Positions 1 to 6,161 of a stretch of DNA of 9,987 nt are shown in pieces. Both the position numbers and the translations under genes were made by a program. Numbering within the stretch: the first letter of the stretch is position 1; every line of letters starts with the position of its first letter. The stretch is from CAYUUP01 sp964447925. Lineage in GTDB: Bacteria > Bacillota > Clostridia > Oscillospirales > Oscillospiraceae. The notes beneath the pieces were generated by a model. It saw nothing but the letters and a program-made list of their open reading frames with translations. It did not search any database and was not told the DNA's origin. Where the stretch lies: positions 1 to 9,987 of the forward strand of contig CAYUUP010000060.1 of NCBI GenBank assembly GCA_964447925.1, given 5' to 3'.

Positions 1-511
1 TATCGGATCCCGGTGCCTCCGGCTCATCCTGCGTCAGCAGCCGGTGGCATCTGACCTCCGGGAGGTCTATTCCGCCCTGAAGATGATCTCCGATCTGGAG
101 CGCATCGGCGACCAGGCGGCGGATATCGCCGAGCTGGCCCGCTTCCCGGCAGTCGCCGGGGAAAAGTCCCAGACTGACCTCCAGGAGATGGCCCGGGAGA
201 CCATCCGGATGGTTTCTGACAGCATAGACGCCTTCGTCCGGCAGGATCTTGTCCTGGCCCGGTCAGTGATCGCCCGCGATGATGTGGTGGACGGCTGGTT
301 CCAGCGCATCCGGGACGATCTGGTCAGGGCCATCTCCGCTGACGGCGCGCAGGGCTCTCAATGGCTGGATATGCTGATGGTGGCCAAATATCTGGAGCGC
401 ATCGGCGATCACGCAACCAACGTGGCGGAGTGGGTGGAGTATTCCATTCTGGGCATCCACCCCGGAGCGGCAAACACCTTGGAAAACGATGCCGTCCCCA
501 GCGAGCGGTAG
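1..511 (+). CDS. phoU: Phosphate signalling protein PhoU, 3' part
   Basis: C-terminal part of PhoU, the cytoplasmic helical-bundle protein that couples the Pst phosphate transporter to the PhoR/PhoB (PhoP) two-component system and represses the Pho regulon when phosphate is plentiful. The reading frame is open to the first complete codon (position 2), and residues encoded upstream of the GTG at 44 (…LRQQPVASDLR) fit the family, so that GTG is not the start and the gene begins outside the window. Both PhoU repeats are visible: LERIGDQAADIAE (from about 95) and LERIGDHATNVAEWVEY (from about 392). They carry the E/D-rich metal-binding motifs that define the family, and the protein ends with the usual ILG tail plus a short extension. 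Expected neighbours upstream are pstSCAB. A hairpin follows the stop codon. Identification is very secure; only the missing 5' end is uncertain. Confidence 0.95.
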   Translation, partial: IGSRCLRLILRQQPVASDLREVYSALKMISDLERIGDQAADIAELARFPAVAGEKSQTDLQEMARETIRMVSDSIDAFVRQDLVLARSVIARDDVVDGWFQRIRDDLVRAISADGAQGSQWLDMLMVAKYLERIGDHATNVAEWVEYSILGIHPGAANTLENDAVPSER

Positions 512-532
512 ACCGCCCCTCAAGCACAAAAA

Positions 533-570
533 GCACGGCCCGGACGGCTGTTCCGTCCGGGTCTCGGTGC
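533..570 (+). terminator. Possible terminator hairpin after phoU
   Basis: A perfect 9-bp GC-rich stem (539-547 with 553-561, loop CTGTT) begins 27 nt after the phoU stop. Outer bases GCAC/GTGC can extend it with mismatches. No U-run follows, so it is either a weak or Rho-assisted terminator or an mRNA 3'-end stabiliser. It separates phoU from the sigma-factor unit. Confidence 0.5.
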
Positions 571-641
571 GTTATGATGAGGCTATACTTTCCCAGGCAT
601 ATGCAATAAGGGGATGATATGATAAAATTTTTCAGAAAAGC

Positions 642-671
642 TGCAAGATTCAGATACAAAAGTCGTGTATA
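642..671 (+). promoter_or_regulatory. Putative ECF-type (autoregulatory) promoter
   Basis: The segment upstream of the sigma gene has TGCAAGATT (642-650) as a possible -35 element and CGTGTATA (664-671) as a possible -10 element, with 13 nt between them. CGT-containing -10 elements are characteristic of ECF sigma factors, which commonly transcribe their own operon. The block is AT-rich compared with its surroundings. The assignment is inference from layout and resemblance; no transcription start is known. Confidence 0.4.
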
Positions 672-706
672 TAGGTGAGGGACAATTTGGAAGGAGGTGA
701 GACCCG

Positions 707-1267
707 GTGGATGACGCAAAGATCGTCCGGCTGTTCTGGGATAGAGATGAGCAGGCGATCTCTGCCACAGCAGACAAATACGGCAGCTACTGCACCGCCA
801 TCGCAAGGAATATCCTCGGAAACAATGAGGACGCAGAGGAATGTGTCAACGATACATACCTGAACGCATGGAATTCCATACCCCCCCACAGGCCCAGCGT
901 TCTGTCTGCATTTCTCGGAAAGATCACAAGGAACCTGTCCTTTGACAGATACAGGCACAACACCGCTGACAAGCGAGGCGGCGGAGAAGCTACCGCCGTT
1001 TTGGATGAACTTCTGGAGATCGTATCTGACACGGACAGCGTGGAGCGGGAGATCGACCGCAGGGAGCTTGTGAAAGCCATTGATACATTCCTTGGTACAT
1101 TATCCGCCGACAGGAGAGGTATGTTTATTTGCAGGTACTGGTATTTTGACAGGATCTCCGCCATAGCTTCCGGCTTTGGCACGACGGAAAACAATGTGTC
1201 TGTCAATTTGAATCGGATACGGCTGAAGCTGCACGACTACCTTTTGGAAAGGGGATTTGAACTGTGA
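707..1267 (+). CDS. ECF-type RNA polymerase sigma factor
   Basis: Sigma-70 family factor of 186 residues, the usual size for an ECF sigma (regions 2 and 4 only). It is expected to bind core RNA polymerase and direct it to a small regulon, probably including its own operon. Region 2 spans about residues 10-83 (ARNILGNNEDAEECVNDTYL, then FLGKITRNLSFDRYR, the -10 recognition/melting helices). A variable linker covers about 84-116. Region 4 covers about 121-181, with a helix-turn-helix (FDRISAIASGFGTTENNVSVN) that would read the -35 element. The GTG start at 707 is chosen because a near-perfect Shine-Dalgarno AAGGAGGTGA (691-700) sits just upstream and no in-frame ATG is close. The stop overlaps the start of the next gene by 4 nt (GTGA), implying translational coupling with the membrane serpin. 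Its codons are visibly AT-richer than those of the phoU and nag genes. The specific ECF group and regulon cannot be told from this sequence. Confidence 0.92.
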   Translation: MDDAKIVRLFWDRDEQAISATADKYGSYCTAIARNILGNNEDAEECVNDTYLNAWNSIPPHRPSVLSAFLGKITRNLSFDRYRHNTADKRGGGEATAVLDELLEIVSDTDSVEREIDRRELVKAIDTFLGTLSADRRGMFICRYWYFDRISAIASGFGTTENNVSVNLNRIRLKLHDYLLERGFEL

Positions 1268-2664
1268 AAAAAGAAGAATTCAGCGAAGTCCTCGGTGACA
1301 TCAATGAGAATTATGTGAAAAGAGCGAGATCGTCGGACACATCGTCCGGCAGGCGCAGGCCCCGCCGTGCCGCGTGGATGGGTGCGGTGGCCGCGGGACT
1401 GGTCTTGGCTGTGCTGGGGGCGGTCCTGTTCAGGCCGAATGGCGGCGGGCTTCTCTCCACGCCGGAAATCGGGGAGCTTCTCCCCGCAGCAGCGGCGGCC
1501 TATGAACCGGATCACACTGAGGAATACAACGGTGAGGCGCTGAACGAGGACTATCTGAACAGCATCCGCAGCTTTTCCGCCAATGCCGGGCTGGCGCTGC
1601 TGGACGGCTCAGACACCACCGCCTATTCTCCCACCGCCCTCTACACCGCCCTGTCCATGGTAGCGGAGCTGGCAGATGGGAGCAGTCTGGATGCGCTGCT
1701 GGACGCGCTGGGCGCGGAGAGTACGGACGCCCTGCAGCAGTATAGCGGTGACCTGTGGCGGTATCTCTGCGCTAACCCGGACACTAAGGACCCCGGCAAG
1801 GTGACAATTGCCAACTCTCTTTGGCTCAATCAGGATTATATATTTAACGGCAACACGCTTCAGGAATTGGCCAATCACTACTATGTGTCCAGCTTCACCG
1901 GGGATATGGTAAGCGAGATCCCCGGGCTGGTATCGGCGTGGGTCAGAGAGCAGACCAACGACCTGCTGGACTGCCAAATCAAGCCGAGGAAGGACACCAT
2001 GGCCGTGCTGCTGTCCGCCATCTATTTTTATGACGAGTGGGCAGAGCAGTTCAGCGAGAGCGCCACCACCGAGGGTCGGTTCCAGACGGGAGCGGATAAG
2101 CGGGTGAACTGCAACTATATGCACCGCACCCAGGAGGACTGGGCTTACTATCAGGGTGAGGGCGTCACCGCCTCCGTCCAATATTTTCAGAACGGCGGAA
2201 AAATGCTGTTTATTCTCCCGGACGAGGACAAGACCCCCTCCGACGTGCTGGGGAACACCGAACTGCTGGCCTCCCTGCTAAACTGGGAAGGGCTGGACAG
2301 ATCCACCGCCCCGGTGGAGTGGACAATTCCCCGGTTCACCTTAAAAAATACGCTGGATCTGGAGGACGGTCTGACCGCGCTGGGGCTGGGAGAGCTGTTC
2401 AACACGAACGGAAATCCCCTGGCACTGCTCTCCGGTGACGGAACTCCCGCCTACATCGGTCACGCCGAGCAGGGTGCCGCCGTCTCCATTGATGAGGTAG
2501 GCTGCGAGGCGGCGTCCTATGTGGAGATCGAGGTCAGAAACGGCGCTGCTATGCCCCCGGATGACCTGGTCGAGATGTCCCTCAGCCGGCCCTTCGTGTT
2601 CGCCATCCTCAGCGAGAACGATGTGCCATTATTCTTGGGGATAGTGAACAATCCCAACGGTTAA
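1264..2664 (+). CDS. Membrane-anchored serpin with anti-sigma-like N-terminus
   Basis: A 466-residue protein in three parts. (1) Residues 1-36 form a short charged cytosolic segment, MKKEEFSEVLGDINENYVKR, followed by an Arg-rich stretch. It resembles the N-termini of membrane proteins encoded next to ECF sigma factors in Clostridia, which are thought to act as anti-sigma factors. (2) About residues 37-56 form one hydrophobic transmembrane helix, basic side inward. (3) From about 95 to 466 lies a full serpin fold. Landmarks are YSPTALYTALSMVAELADGS, NSLWLNQDYIF, WVREQTNDLL, LLSAIYFYDEW, the RCL hinge at E411-Y419, and the terminal RPFVFAIL…PLFLGIVNNP. Serpins trap serine or cysteine proteases by suicide cleavage of the reactive-centre loop. 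The hinge keeps P17 Glu, P15 Gly and P12-P11 Ala-Ala, but P14 is Cys and P9 is Tyr. The N-terminal ~25 codons are AT-rich (37% GC over 1264-1320) and the rest strongly GC-rich, suggesting domain fusion. The GTG start overlaps the sigma stop. The serpin call is secure; the anti-sigma role is inference. Confidence 0.9.
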   Translation: MKKEEFSEVLGDINENYVKRARSSDTSSGRRRPRRAAWMGAVAAGLVLAVLGAVLFRPNGGGLLSTPEIGELLPAAAAAYEPDHTEEYNGEALNEDYLNSIRSFSANAGLALLDGSDTTAYSPTALYTALSMVAELADGSSLDALLDALGAESTDALQQYSGDLWRYLCANPDTKDPGKVTIANSLWLNQDYIFNGNTLQELANHYYVSSFTGDMVSEIPGLVSAWVREQTNDLLDCQIKPRKDTMAVLLSAIYFYDEWAEQFSESATTEGRFQTGADKRVNCNYMHRTQEDWAYYQGEGVTASVQYFQNGGKMLFILPDEDKTPSDVLGNTELLASLLNWEGLDRSTAPVEWTIPRFTLKNTLDLEDGLTALGLGELFNTNGNPLALLSGDGTPAYIGHAEQGAAVSIDEVGCEAASYVEIEVRNGAAMPPDDLVEMSLSRPFVFAILSENDVPLFLGIVNNPNG

Positions 2665-2689
2665 TGCCCGGGGAAGGCTTTTGACAGAG

Positions 2690-2730
2690 AGCGCTTCCGG
2701 CCAAGGAACGGCCGGAAGCGCTTTGCTTTT
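2690..2730 (+). terminator. Intrinsic terminator of the sigma/serpin unit
   Basis: A perfect 13-bp stem (2690-2702 with 2710-2722, loop AAGGAAC) is followed by TTGCTTTT. It lies 25 nt after the serpin stop and is a textbook Rho-independent terminator on the + strand. Confidence 0.9.
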
Positions 2731-2758
2731 CATTCCGTCTTGTCAGAGCCTGTCTGGG

Positions 2759-2806
2759 AAGGCCCCGTCCCCGGACTGCGGAGCTGCCGCAGTGGGGACG
2801 GGCCTT
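2759..2806 (-). terminator. Long hairpin between convergent operons, likely end of the nag operon
   Basis: An outer stem pairs 2759-2772 with 2794-2806 (one bulged C). An inner perfect 7-bp stem pairs 2775-2781 with 2787-2793 around loop AGCTG. It sits 33 nt beyond the nagB stop, so on the - strand it could terminate the nag operon, though no clear U-run follows on either strand. It could also act as a second barrier for + strand readthrough. Strand assignment is inference. Confidence 0.5.
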
Positions 2807-2839
2807 GTGCCAACTGACTGCTGCTAATCCCTCGGCGGA

Positions 2840-3565
2840 TCAGAGCCGTGACAGAGCCGCCTCGTCTGCCACCAGAGTGAAGTCTCTATGGAGCTGGAGG
2901 ATGGATGCGGGTACCTGAGGCGTAACAGGGCCATAGAAGGCCTGCCGCACAATGTCGGCCTTGCTCTCGCCGCTGACCACCATCACCACCCGACGAGCCT
3001 GCATGATATCGCAGATACCCATGGTGTAGGCGCTACGGGGTACATCCTCCTCCCTCGCAAAGAAGCGCTTGTTGGCCTGGATAGTCGCGTTGGACAAAAT
3101 CACCTTATGGGTACCCTTGGTGAAGCAGTCCGCCGGCTCATTGAAACCGATATGCCCGTTTGGGCCAAGCCCCAGCAGCTGCAGGTCAATTCCCCCCAGG
3201 GCCCGGATTACGCTGTCATACCGGGTACACTCTTCCTCCGCATCCAACTGGCTGCCATGGGGAATATTCGTGTTTTTCAGGTCGATGTTGACATGATCCA
3301 GGAAATTCTGCCGCATAAACCAGGCATAGCTCTGGTCGCTGTCCCGGTCCAGCCCAACATATTCGTCCAGGTTGACGGTGCGCACCTGGCTGAAGTCCAA
3401 GTCTCCCTTTTTGTACCATTCAATCAGCTGTCGGTATGTGCCGATAGGGCTGCTGCCGGTGGCTAGCCCCAGGACACAGTCCGGCTTCAAAATCACCTGG
3501 GCGGAAATAATGTTAGCCGCCTGGCGGCTCATGTGGTCATAGTCACGGGCGCGGATGATTCTCAT
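2840..3565 (-). CDS. nagB: Glucosamine-6-phosphate deaminase
   Basis: Converts glucosamine-6-phosphate to fructose-6-phosphate and ammonia in the cytosol, the step that feeds amino-sugar carbon into glycolysis. The protein is 241 residues, typical of the short Gram-positive form. Motifs are LATGSSP (34-40, phosphate loop), NLDEY with D67, and GLGPNGHIGFNEP (132-144) with H138 and E143. The residue that aligns with the E. coli catalytic-ring Asp141 is Asn136 here, a substitution I believe is usual in Gram-positive NagB. The ATG at 3563-3565 is preferred over a TTG 24 nt upstream, because AGGAGG lies 9 nt before the ATG and would otherwise be inside the coding region. It begins 20 nt after the nagA stop and is the last gene of the - strand operon. 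Very secure. Confidence 0.97.
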   Translation of the reverse strand: MRIIRARDYDHMSRQAANIISAQVILKPDCVLGLATGSSPIGTYRQLIEWYKKGDLDFSQVRTVNLDEYVGLDRDSDQSYAWFMRQNFLDHVNIDLKNTNIPHGSQLDAEEECTRYDSVIRALGGIDLQLLGLGPNGHIGFNEPADCFTKGTHKVILSNATIQANKRFFAREEDVPRSAYTMGICDIMQARRVVMVVSGESKADIVRQAFYGPVTPQVPASILQLHRDFTLVADEAALSRL

Positions 3566-3585
3566 AGCATTCTTCCTCCTTAAGT

Positions 3586-4698
3586 TCAAACGGCCCTGCG
3601 GCCATCAATGTAAACAGCTTTTACCTGCAGGTTCCGATCTAGCAGCACCAGATCGGCACATTTCCCCGGTTCCAGAGATCCGATTTCACTCTCTCGGCCA
3701 ATGACACAGGCAGGCGTCAGGGTGGCGGCAGTGACAGCAGCCTCCAACGGGACGCCGAAGGCAACGCTGCGGCAAACGGCGTCCATCAGGTGGATACAGG
3801 ATCCGGCGATGGTGTCGGTGCCAGTGAGGGTGCATTTGCCATCCTTCAGAGTCACCGGCTGTCCCCCCAGGGTATACTCCCCGTCCGGCATCCCCGCACT
3901 GCGCATGGAGTCAGAGATCAGCACCAGCTTGTCCCCGAAGAGCCGCTGGGTCATGCGGATGACAGAGGGATGTGTGTGAAGCCCATCCGCAATCAGCTCC
4001 ACCGTGGCCCCGGCATCGCTGGCGGCGGTAATGACGCCGGGATTCCGGTGGTGCATGGGGGGCATTCCGTTGTAGAGATGAGTCGCGTGGCTGGCACCGG
4101 CCTGATAGGCCGCCATGGCAGTGTCGTAATCCGCCGTGGTATGGCCAATGGAGACGGTGCAGTACCGGGAAACCTCCTGGATAAATGGGATGGCCCCCGG
4201 CTCCTCCGGGGCCACAGTGATCAGCCTGACAATGCCGCCGCTGGCATCGTTCAGCCTGTGGAACATGGCAGCATCAGGTGCGCGGAGATGCTCTGCTGCC
4301 TGGGCCCCCCGCTTGGCATAGGACAGGAAGGGGCCTTCCAGATTCACCCCCGCCACCTTAGCCCCTTCAGCAGGCCGGATGAAGTCCCGGATCACGTGCA
4401 TGGCACGGGTCAGATCCTCCTCCGAAAGGGTCATGGTGGTAGGACACCAGGAGGTGACGCCCCGGGCGGCGTAATACCTTGACATAATCGGCATACCCTC
4501 CGGCCTGCCATCACTGGAGTCCTCCCCCATGGCAGCGTGGCTGTGGATATCCACCAGGCCGGGAATCACATAGCCGCCCTGGGCATCCAGGCCGCCAAAG
4601 CGCACCTGCGGCCCGACCTGGAAAATCCGCTGGCCAAAATCTATGCCGCCGTGAACAAACCCGCCGTTAATAAATACCTGCGCGTTAGAAATACGCAT
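3586..4698 (-). CDS. nagA: N-acetylglucosamine-6-phosphate deacetylase
   Basis: Amidohydrolase-superfamily metalloenzyme that removes acetate from GlcNAc-6-phosphate, giving GlcN-6-phosphate for NagB and for cell-wall precursor supply. It has 370 residues, slightly short for the family (about 380-400). Visible motifs are PGLVDIHSHA with the HxH pair (52-54), NLEGPFLS with metal ligand E121, SIGHT (H186), THLYNGM (H207), ADGLHTHP (H241) and ISDSMRSAG with D263, the expected catalytic Asp. The C-terminal GSLEPGKCADLVLLD is the usual closing beta-sandwich motif. The ATG at 4696-4698 is chosen because GGAGG lies just upstream; the same frame runs open to 4818 but that part overlaps the kinase gene and encodes a Pro/Arg-rich non-homologous leader. 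It starts 13 nt after the kinase stop, whose TAA is part of the ribosome binding site (TAAGGAGG). Very secure. Confidence 0.97.
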   Translation of the reverse strand: MRISNAQVFINGGFVHGGIDFGQRIFQVGPQVRFGGLDAQGGYVIPGLVDIHSHAAMGEDSSDGRPEGMPIMSRYYAARGVTSWCPTTMTLSEEDLTRAMHVIRDFIRPAEGAKVAGVNLEGPFLSYAKRGAQAAEHLRAPDAAMFHRLNDASGGIVRLITVAPEEPGAIPFIQEVSRYCTVSIGHTTADYDTAMAAYQAGASHATHLYNGMPPMHHRNPGVITAASDAGATVELIADGLHTHPSVIRMTQRLFGDKLVLISDSMRSAGMPDGEYTLGGQPVTLKDGKCTLTGTDTIAGSCIHLMDAVCRSVAFGVPLEAAVTAATLTPACVIGRESEIGSLEPGKCADLVLLDRNLQVKAVYIDGRRAV

Positions 4699-4711
4699 GG
4701 GAAACGCCTCC

Positions 4712-6091
4712 TTACGCCCGTATGGCGGGCAGGCTGGCGGCGGCGGCGGACTGGCCCACCCGGCGGAATTTCTCATCTGGCAGAGCGGGAACCATCTCTG
4801 CCGCCTCCGGGTACTCATCCGACAGCACCCGCTTGGCCTCTGCCAGAATCAGGTCACCTCCCTTGCCGCTCATGACCCGGCCCATCAGCAGGACGTGCTT
4901 GCAATGGTAAGTCTCGTAATAGTAGGCTAGGGTGTGGCCGAGATAGGTTCCGATGGACTGATAGACGGCAATGGCTGCCGGGTCATCCTGAGCCATCCGC
5001 TCCTGCACCACCTTCAGCTTCTGGGCGGGCGCGAGGCTCTCATCCAGTTCAATACCCGCACGGGGCGCCAGCTTAATTACGGCATCCTGGGAGAAATATT
5101 TAACGCCGCAGCCAATGTCACCGCTCCACTCGTCCACCATGGCGCCGGGCTGACAGTCCACCGGGACGAAGGCCAGCTCGTTGAGCCAGCCTGTGACCCG
5201 GCCCTGTCCGTCTACAAAGCCCACTGCCTCACTGGTTCCCATGGCGATTCCCAAAACGCTGGGTTCGCCCAAGGCCATCATGCCTGCCAGGGCAGAGACA
5301 TCGCCGTCATTCACCACCTCAAAGGGAATGTCCCCAAAGGTGTCAGTAATGGCCCGGATATAGATATCCTTGACCTTGGTCTCCTGCAGTTCCTTTGGTA
5401 CAGCCAGGAAGAGAGATGCGCTCATGGTACGGTTGTTGATATAGATCCCGGCAGAGGAGACCCCCACAGCATCCACCCGGGGCAGATGCGCGGCGGCAGA
5501 TTTCAGGGCGTCCACAATACCCGCATAGTGATAGTCCGGGTCAGCAGTGACCTTGGGATACCACACCACCTCCTCGGAGAACACGCTTTCGCCGTCAATG
5601 ACAGCGCTGACCTTCCGATCGCTGCCTCCGGCGTCAAAGCCGATGCGGCAGCCCTCCAGATGACCGCCCATGGCCTTGGGAGAATCCACCGTCTCCGGCA
5701 CACGCGCCTTAAGCACCACCTCAAAGGGCCGCTCGAAAATCCCCGACATAAAGTTGGCATCAAAGGCCTGCTCCCCTGTGGGAGAAAACGCCTTCTTCAG
5801 ATATTCATAGACGCCCTCGTCTCCGGCCACATAAATCCTAAAGCCTCCCTTGAGCCAGATGACGGTCTTTACCAGCCGATTCACATAGTAGCAGTCGGCC
5901 TCCGCCATTTCCGGCGTGCCGTGGACAAAAGTGTGTACGGTTGCCATCTGTCCATCCGCCCGCTCCACGGCAATGGAGAGGGGCTTTTGGGCAGTTTTCA
6001 GAAAGGCCCGATTAAACTTTAGGATCGGCAGAAAATCCGGATCCAGCTTGGGGGCGTTTTTCACAGGGACTTCAATTCCAAAACATTTCAT
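4712..6091 (-). CDS. ROK-like sugar kinase with extra N-terminal domain (probable GlcNAc kinase)
   Basis: A 459-residue protein whose C-terminal ~310 residues look like an actin/hexokinase-fold ROK kinase: RIGFDAGGSDRK (149-160, phosphate-1 loop), VVNDGDVSALAG (259-270, with D262 at the catalytic Asp position), LGIAMGTSEAVG (280-291, phosphate-2) and LLMGRVMSGKGG (401-412, adenosine region). The usual ROK zinc-binding CxCGxxGC motif is missing; only scattered Cys313 and Cys328 remain. The first ~145 residues are an additional domain I do not recognise, rich in aromatic and charged residues with no helix-turn-helix, so it is not a NagC-type repressor. Placement directly before nagA and nagB (13-nt gap) suggests it phosphorylates GlcNAc (or a related amino sugar) to GlcNAc-6-P. 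ATG at 6089-6091 with CCTCCTT (6099-6105, - strand AAGGAGG) 7 nt away. The fold is well supported; the substrate is inference from context. Confidence 0.8.
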   Translation of the reverse strand: MKCFGIEVPVKNAPKLDPDFLPILKFNRAFLKTAQKPLSIAVERADGQMATVHTFVHGTPEMAEADCYYVNRLVKTVIWLKGGFRIYVAGDEGVYEYLKKAFSPTGEQAFDANFMSGIFERPFEVVLKARVPETVDSPKAMGGHLEGCRIGFDAGGSDRKVSAVIDGESVFSEEVVWYPKVTADPDYHYAGIVDALKSAAAHLPRVDAVGVSSAGIYINNRTMSASLFLAVPKELQETKVKDIYIRAITDTFGDIPFEVVNDGDVSALAGMMALGEPSVLGIAMGTSEAVGFVDGQGRVTGWLNELAFVPVDCQPGAMVDEWSGDIGCGVKYFSQDAVIKLAPRAGIELDESLAPAQKLKVVQERMAQDDPAAIAVYQSIGTYLGHTLAYYYETYHCKHVLLMGRVMSGKGGDLILAEAKRVLSDEYPEAAEMVPALPDEKFRRVGQSAAAASLPAIRA

Positions 6092-6161
6092 AGGAACTCC
6101 TCCTTATCTCCACAAGGTACGTTTGTTGGGACTTTTCCCCGTCACCGGGAAATTTTTCAGG

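Noticed and set aside
44..46. GTG at 44 as the start of phoU
   Set aside because: The frame is open further upstream and the residues before it match PhoU; the gene is simply cut by the window edge.
3790..4482. 230-codon open frame on the + strand opposite nagA
   Set aside because: Antisense shadow of a secure nagA; no motif or good ribosome binding site.
4699..4818. N-terminal extension of nagA by 40 codons
   Set aside because: Overlaps the end of the kinase gene, encodes a Pro/Arg-rich leader foreign to NagA, and the downstream ATG has the Shine-Dalgarno sequence.
4934..6022. 362-codon open frame on the + strand opposite the kinase
   Set aside because: Antisense shadow with His/Gly-rich translation and no family features; the - strand kinase motifs are convincing.
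6133..6157. Small hairpin followed by TTTTT on the + strand between kinase and epimerase genes
   Set aside because: Only a 6-bp stem, and no + strand gene ends here; on the - strand, where the operon is transcribed, the run is A rather than T and precedes the stem, so it is not a convincing terminator.
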